This document shows, piece by piece, positions 57,295 through 64,000 of a stretch of DNA of 64,000 nucleotides. The notes beneath the pieces are model-generated. The model ran no database searches and was not told where the DNA came from. It worked only from the letters and a program-made list of their open reading frames with translations. Position numbers and translations under genes: made by a program. Origin of the DNA: Eutypa lata (Eukaryota; Ascomycota; Sordariomycetes; Xylariales; Diatrypaceae); assembly GCA_022661535.1 (NCBI GenBank), contig JAKULF010000017.1, positions 186,001 through 250,000 on the forward strand, written 5' to 3'. Position 1 is the stretch's first letter; the number at the start of each line of letters is the position of its first letter.

Positions 57295-60200
57295 GATGAT
57301 GTTCGAGGCCCCGAAATGAAGGTCCTGTTGTTACGAATACTGACAAGTATGGGTGAATAGACCGAATAATTAACTTCGTACTAATGATGAGATGGGAATA
57401 AGAAGATGAAGGTGTTCAGCTTGGTTTGTTCGCCACGGGATGAACTTGTAGGTGGCAGAAACGTGGGATGTCGAAGTTGAACATTCGAAAGTAAGTCGAA
57501 TGTGAATAGTGAAAGGTACCTACTTAGGTAGATAGGTAGGAAATAGAAGTTGGAAGAGATGACAGGAATCGGAGAAGAGAGAGAGATCTGTGGGTGTTCA
57601 GGTAATGCAGTGGATGTGAGGGAAACCACCTGAGTAAGTAGGTAGGAAGTATTAGGTAATCTCCGAGAAAACAAAATTCAATGTGTAGACCTAGAAGCTC
57701 AAATTAAGCAGTAACATCCACGGGCACATGCTTAACTCAAACTCTTAGATCGAAGGATCAGTTAAAGTTCTGACCGGTGTATGTCAAGATTCTGAGTAAG
57801 TGGGTAGGTAAGTACGCCGGGGGCCCGGGATTGATGTTGGGCATAGGTTGAGGCCTAGTGCGTGGTGGCACCTACCATACTAGAAAGGCACGTCTTAATA
57901 CAGGAACAATGCGAAGACTGCCTCATTAAGTATGTACCTACTGGAGCATATTGATCGTATTACCGTAAATTTAGGGGTCTATAGTGGGGGCTACGATGTA
58001 TGTATCTTAGATCGTTAGGGGAGTTCTTTAAGGTCTTATTCAATGTTAGGATGTCCTTAATTTGATAAGCCTTTGTGTAATCCTTCACTTACTACTTAAG
58101 TATTTATTACATCTGCTCATGATTAGGAAGTAACCACTGCTTGCATTAGAGTGTTAAGCACCTAGGTAATGAGCCATAGTAGCTATGAGTATGGGGGACT
58201 TGGGATTAATGATATGTAAACCATACCAGCATAATCACTACATATTTGTCTTTGTAACTGGTAAACACACTATGGAAGCATGGTAGTACCACTGAAGTTG
58301 TGTGTAGGACAGTATATAAATCCAAATGACATTTACTACATTATCATAATTACCATCTTTGTATCTCGTGATGCCACCATCATCCACAAGATGTATTAGT
58401 GTTAGCCCATTTCTAAATTGTGCTCGGGTTTATGTACTTAGTTAAGTATCTGTGACAGAGATAGCATGTTTCGGGATACCTACAAAGACGGTTCTATAAT
58501 TATAGCTTAGCAAGGGAAATAGGAGTGTTCAAGTGCTCAGGAATAGGTACACCGTACAATCCCCCGGCATGCGCTGCTATCTGTTAAATGTAACGCCATC
58601 AAACATATCCCTCACCATTGTTCTTACTCTCAAAAGCCAGCTACTAACAATACTAACACAATGGGAGTTAGATTCATTCAGTTTTAATTTATGCTCGCTG
58701 GCGATGACTGTTAGCCAGTCCATTATGGATTGTAGGGGGGCATTGAAATCCTTGTGCCTATGTCTGAAGTAGTAAAATGAATATGGTGCACATTCTTTCA
58801 AAGATATAAAGGTACTAATGCGTTATATAATCATCTTTTAGTACCTAGATGTCAGTATTTATATCTATTAATGTATCTAGTACTTCTTAGCTTGTTTTGT
58901 TCTAAGTATACTTAACAGCAAAGAAATATGAAATTGTGTGTAGGTAACGTGTACAGTACACAGCAGGATACCTTGATCTGGTAGTATACGTACATCTTCA
59001 CACTTCTGAAAAGCCTTTTTTGTTTAAACATGCATCGTATTTGGTTAGTACTATTGGATATGTAATAATGCAGCTGAATGTCCTACTTTTTGTCATGATA
59101 CATACTAGAGTAACTAGGGCTATCTACCTTGTGAACAGGCAGAGGGTGTTGTATCGTACTTTGTTCTAGTTAAAATTAGATAACTATACTCGTTTCATGA
59201 CAATTGTGGGTGATGGTGTCACATCTTGGTTGGGGGATCCCCCAACCTGTGACCATCGCCCCAAATTGGGTGTATCGTACATATTCTTAACAAAAGATAC
59301 GATACAGGCTCTTCTGGGTAGCACACTTTAACTAGCTCGATTTTTAAGTAGTTAATACACCCTCTAGCTAGAGTTGAACGGAGAGATATATACAATAGCT
59401 GCTTCGTACGTACACCCTCATGTTTACGGGTCATTTAATGCAAATTTTCAAGCCATATAGTCGGCACTGCTCCAGGATATTCTCCTCATATTGGCAGATA
59501 ATGACTGTTGTAGTTACTCCGTGGCAAGGAATAGAAAGAAATAGCTTCAAGATGTATCATTATAGGATACCTGTCTATCTCTCATCATTACAACTGTCTT
59601 CCGATTGAATACCCAGTCTTCCAACACATCCTACCTAAAATCATCAATCTCAGTTAGCCTACCAAAATCAGCCAACATCGTGTCCGTCAGGTGATAGTCC
59701 AGGACCATTCGGTCTACAAGACTGGCTTTTGCTGTCTAAGAAGAACAGACACAACAACGACCAAAAGAGCCCGTCTCTATCTTTTCACAGAAAGCTAGTC
59801 CTCCACAGGTCTAACCGGCCCGGATCAAATCTCGAATAAAGCAAGTATGTATCCCCGCCCACATTACGATCCACTAGACCTCTGGGAATCAAACAACTAA
59901 CTTTATAGTACAGGGAACACGTCACTAAATGCCATTGGTCCAATTGCGACTTCGTCGCCAAGAGCGTACACGAGTTGACACAGCACCTGCATGGTCACAA
60001 CGGAACTGCTGCAGTCTTGGATAGCAAGAGTGAAGAACATTGGAAATGTAAGTGCTGATCCAAGCCATAGTCGCTTACGATGACTCTCGTCTGACAACCG
60101 TATATTTAGGCCATGTGTATACTATCCTTAGGGGGGTCACGGGACCATGCTGGGAAACATTGGACGAGGACTAAGTTGGAGGATGTTTCGATTATCTGGT

Positions 60201-61661
60201 GGACATGCTCCCGGAGTTATATAAGCAATCGTGATGGCATATAGGCGGCTCAGCCTTAAACGCTCAGGGAGGCTAGGCAGGGGTTACGGGAAGGTGGTGT
60301 GCTCGCCCGCTGTATGGTGCCCGCAGCGCATCACTTCCCTCTAGAATAAGAGATAACAGCTGGACGAAGTGGGTACTGCAACTCGATGAAGATAAGGTTG
60401 CATTGCTACGCGGTTGATGACACACATCGAAATAGGGAGAGTGATAAATGCTCTTCGGGCATCTCATTCTCCTTGCTCACTCAACCTTGAGTAATTCCTT
60501 GGGGCATCTAGCATCCTCGTATTGACGAGCTTATTCAACCAACACTGCTGGGAAGAAGTACATGTCTGTGAGATTTACTTATCGTGTATCGTGATCGGAG
60601 AACCAACATGATGTTCGCTTTCCTCGAGGGTGCGGCTTTCATATCGCGATGCCAGGAGGCGATGCGGAAAGGGAGATCGTCGAGGTCTCACCTAGTTAAT
60701 ATTTAAAAGGAGGTACTAATAAAACAATTCGTTCTCGTTGAGCTGAGCTGGCGGTCTCCCTCGAAGGGGGTGGTTTGCAAGATCAAGAAATGTAACCGAG
60801 TGCCTTTTTATTTTATGCCCATCGTGGGATTTGCAAACAGGCGGAAATGGATACAAATTCGACCTATATAAACGAGGATCATTCCACTTTTTGTTTGCCC
60901 CTTCTCTTGCCGTGCTTCTGCTTTTGCATGGCTACAGATGAACACGTTCCTCCGTCCATCTCCTACTGTAGAGCGTCACAAATTGGTATTTCATTACGAG
61001 TGTTTCATTCCCTGAGCTCTACCCTATTGTGAAACATTTTTTCTAAGCATATATCTTGCCTTGTCCATATATCTGCCTCTTCTACTTATTGAGGATGACA
61101 TGCTGCTGCATCCGTTAGAAGACTAGGCAGCTACTCAACCCATACCCTATTGCATATAGTTGACATAGTCCCCAACATCCCAGTTCCAGAGACTTAACAT
61201 GTAATCTAAGAGATATTCATCCTATCTTTGACAGCGTTGTAGGAAGGAGTATATCGGACTTCTTCGGTCTAGAGTGGACACGATACTTTGAAACGGCTGA
61301 ATCAGACTTCTTGAATCCCTTAGTTAGCGCACGGTATGTCTCATTTAATAAATATATTATCTATCTCCCTGTTCTTATCCATCTGGGCTACACCACCTCT
61401 CCAATCATTTCAATTCCACAAAGCTTGTAGGAGAATTGATAAGCAATTCGGCTCTCCGGTGTAGCAAGGATGGACCACTCCGCAAAGAGCAAAATCGGAT
61501 GTTGACGGGGCTCATGGTCCAAGCTGTGTTAGACTGGCATTAAACAGCGTTGGCCAATACGCGGGAAAGCCAGAAAGCTTAGTAAAGTTACCTATATCAA
61601 CAGGATCATCCACCAGTGACTACGGTGGAGAGTAAAAGCTAGAAGAACTGCCACATCAGTC
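57295..61661. other. 4.4-kb gene-poor region
   Basis: The first 300 bases are the promoter side of the F-box gene, with TACCTACTTAGGTAGATAGGTAGG near 57518-57541. The rest is AT-leaning with frequent stops in all frames. Scattered ORFs of 60-80 codons lack support. A minus-strand stretch at 59900-60050 (QDCSSSVVTMQVLCQLVYAL) looks protein-like but cannot be extended. No RNA gene was recognised. Confidence 0.4.
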
Positions 61662-62134
61662 TCAGATATCGTCATCATCGTTGACGCAAGTCGAGACGGA
61701 CTGATCTACTGAATACTGGTAGCGTTCCCGAATATCGATTTGGACCTCGCTCAAGATCCGACAGGTACGGGTTAACAAATCAGCTGCTGGTGGGGTTTGA
61801 AAGGGGATGTGTAGAGTTAGGTCTATTCTATAGCTTGCTATTAGTTTGATTTATATCTTGATTAAATGGGATGATCTAGTTTCGGCATCTTGGCAGTCTT
61901 CGAGGTGAAGCCAGAAGTCTACTCCCGAACGGCATACGGCAAGATATTCCAGATGCGGGCATAGGATATCAGTCGAGGCCTAGTCAGTCAGTTCCGGACG
62001 TAGGCCGGGATGCACGTACCGATATGCCGCATCTGAGCACTCAGGTCTCGGTACTGCAGCAGCCGCTCGTCCGCGGTTAAGAATAAACATCGACTATGAT
62101 AGCAGACTAAACAGTCAAAGAGAAAATCGGTCAT
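61662..62134 (-). CDS. candidate small multi-exon gene, unrecognised
   Basis: The minus strand has an ATG at 62134-62132 opening 38 codons (MTDFLFDCLVCYHSRCLFL, then TADERLLQYRDLSAQMRHI) that end at a strong GTACGT donor at 62019. Candidate downstream exons are a segment reading VDFWLHLEDCQDAETRSSHL (after an acceptor near 61940) and a terminal one reading IDLTLHIPFQTPPAADLLTR, then CRILSEVQIDIRERYQY, ending in CVNDDDDI at TGA 61664-61662. Branch-like CTGAC lies in the first intron. The last junction could not be placed without a stop, so it is either a small gene with an unseen exon or a relic. No family is known. Confidence 0.35.
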
Positions 62135-64000
62135 CCCATGTGGTTAGGAGTTGTAAATAAATAGAAAACTATAGTAGCAGAGTACCTAGCCACTTAGTCT
62201 CGGTTATTGAAGTATATGGTTGGTCTCCTATGTAAGTATCCCCACAATCCGCCTTCCCGCTACTGCTAAAAAGACCGGTCGCTTGTCTTTTCCTTAAGGC
62301 TTCGTAGCCCAAGAGATCTACGTGGAAAATCCATGTCGATTAGGTAGCCACTAAGGTCGGTTCCATCACCATATTTGTTCTAATTTAGGAACACACATAG
62401 GTTCGAGAGGAGAATTTCCACTCAATAAAACGGCTGCAGGTTTTTAGCGGGCGTTGAGGAAGCGAATGCTGTACGTGACACACACACGGAAGCGCGTGAG
62501 TATACTACCTCTATCATATTAAATAGTTTGCTTTAACCTCGTCTTCCCTTTTGAAGAAAACCTATATATATGTACATAGGGACTTCTGAGAAAAAGGCGA
62601 GATCTAATTACAAACTAGGAAATGAGCGGGCTCTCGGCCCCTCATGGAAATAAAACGGAATCTAGAAGGAGGCGGATGACCCATCATCGGGTCCGAACAC
62701 GGCAGCCCCACGGCAACAAAATTTTCAAAAGGGGCCCAATAAGGAACATGCCCAGCCCCGTAGCTGAAGGTTGCGCTGCTAGAAAGAATATTTCGTAGGC
62801 TTGACTTTGCTTAGGAGTACATAAAGCGTCTACGACGGGTTAGATGTAGTCCTTTATTGCCACCATTAAGGAGCAGGTTAGTTATGCAGTAGGAAGTTCT
62901 ACTGGGAACAACTAAAGAATGAAATGTCATAAATCTAAAAGATAATTAGGCGAGATCCAACGCTGAGGAGGTGGCAGGGATGAATGCGCCATCCAAGGCG
63001 AGGGGGCTAAATCTCAGATAGCCGAGATACTGGCTTGTTGCGGTTAAGGTCCTTCATCTCTTTACAGTAGCTTTTGAGGTTTATAAACACTGACACTTGT
63101 TCCATTAACCGCAGTGCTATACGAGGAATGTGATGTAAGTGTGATAGAAGATGCCATTCGGAATACTAAAAGAAGCAACAGTTATACTCGAAACCTCCTC
63201 AAAATGTATGTAGCTTTGCTACACATCGACTTGTCTGCCAATGAACGATGTTCTTTATTACTCATCAGGCAGGCCAAGAAAAGTTCTTCCTCAGCCAATG
63301 AAGATAAGTTTATTATTTTTGGGTCACGTAAAAAAGAAATAGGGCAATAAATTTCCGGGGAAGCTTACATAGTTAGGTAGGTATGACAGTGATCTGCGAG
63401 CCTGAAAGATTTTCATGAATCATGTACCCATATAGTTAGCTTGCAAGCTTGTATAAAGTTATACTCATAGTACGAAGTACGGATCCTTCAGTGCACCAAG
63501 CTGAAACTACATATGTATGTAAAATACAACATAAGGAAACTAGATCGTATCTTCTATCATCACCAGACCTATCTCGAAACATACTGGAAACTGCTCCATT
63601 AAGCTACTAGGTATCCTTTGAATCTCATCGAGTGACATAGTGTTGATCGACAGGGTTGACCGTCTTTTCTGCTGGGGCTAAATAAGTAGTCAGTCAGTGG
63701 CCAAGCAGCCTGCTATCCCTGCTAGATAGTCAATCATTCACACACTCCTTTACAGCATCAAGTTTTGGAAATAGAGAAGTGCCAGATATAATCGTTTAGA
63801 AGCTTAGAGGACTACATATGTTTTATATCACCAGTCTCACTACGTAGAGCTCTACATGACTAGAGTCTCAACCTGTCAACCAAAGATCGATCTTCTTTTA
63901 CTTATGTGTGAGTGGGCTGGTGGGGACCGCGTAGTGTGAGTTAAGCGAAGACAGGGGACTGAGCCGCAGATCCGATGCATCGGGTTTTTTTGATTGGTGT
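62135..64000. other. gene-poor right end
   Basis: No supported gene to the window edge. An ORF at 63114-63350 (GTG start) is doubtful. Motifs include TTAGGTAGGTATG at 63373-63385. Confidence 0.4.

Noticed and set aside
59903..60097. Minus-strand ORF with a hydrophobic, protein-like stretch
   Set aside because: No joinable exon and no recognisable family.
63114..63350. 78-codon plus-strand ORF near the right edge
   Set aside because: GTG start, no family, and isolated in gene-poor DNA.
1..64000. tRNA and rRNA genes
   Set aside because: No cloverleaf with a GTTCRA-type T-loop and no rRNA-like block was recognised by eye; a tRNAscan-SE run would settle it.

Overview
The window is a piece of chromosome from a filamentous ascomycete (Pezizomycotina), most likely a sordariomycete. 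The evidence is spliceosomal introns of 45-190 bases with GTAAGT-like donors and CTRAY-like branch points, fungal gene families (secreted GH35 beta-galactosidase, the DUF1748/Atg44 family, an Atg28-like coiled-coil protein, a NACHT-type STAND protein, an F-box/ankyrin protein), many intergenic CCTAGGTAGGTA-type motifs, and two blocks of almost pure A+T DNA that look like the product of repeat-induced point mutation (RIP). The assignment below this level is inference.

Layout. 1-1190 is an RIP-type AT block. 1437-2403 (minus) is a three-exon SDR oxidoreductase, divergent from a fifteen-exon secreted beta-galactosidase (3832-7878, plus). 8547-10360 (minus) is pyruvate kinase, 12712-13439 (plus) the small DUF1748/Atg44-like protein, and 15889-18537 (minus) the Atg28-like coiled-coil protein. 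20374-21304 (plus) encodes a secreted cysteine-containing protein. 21.6-27.7 kb is gene-poor and holds a possible hidden minus-strand exon, a one-helix membrane ORF, a hypothetical gene with an in-frame stop, and a small basic-N-terminus ORF. 27716-32317 (plus) is a decayed NACHT/STAND gene. 33403-40080 is a housekeeping stretch: polyol-type SDR, phosphopantetheine adenylyltransferase (CoA synthesis), and a WDR68/DCAF7-type WD40 protein.

From 41.8 kb the character changes. Gene relics lead into a 9.4-kb RIP island (43141-52527). That island still shows two nested direct-repeat architectures: a 7182-bp element with 215-bp LTRs and a 1.5-kb element with 231-bp repeats. Further relics lie on the other side, including a 5'-truncated AsaB/CmcJ-type oxygenase-family gene. 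55327-57294 (minus) is an intact F-box/ankyrin gene with a lysine-rich duplicated tail. 57.3-64 kb is gene-poor, with one candidate small multi-exon gene at 61662-62134 (minus) that a simple ORF scan misses.

Intron phases were checked by hand and sum to whole codons for SDR 1 (287 aa), the beta-galactosidase (1054 aa), pyruvate kinase (526 aa), DUF1748 (87 aa), the secreted protein (291 aa) and the WD40 protein (616 aa). Two in-frame stops, in the STAND gene and in the 23.5-24.9 kb gene, are both explicable as CpA-to-TpA changes, the RIP signature. This suggests RIP-like mutation has reached genes outside the AT islands. No rRNA, tRNA or CRISPR was found.
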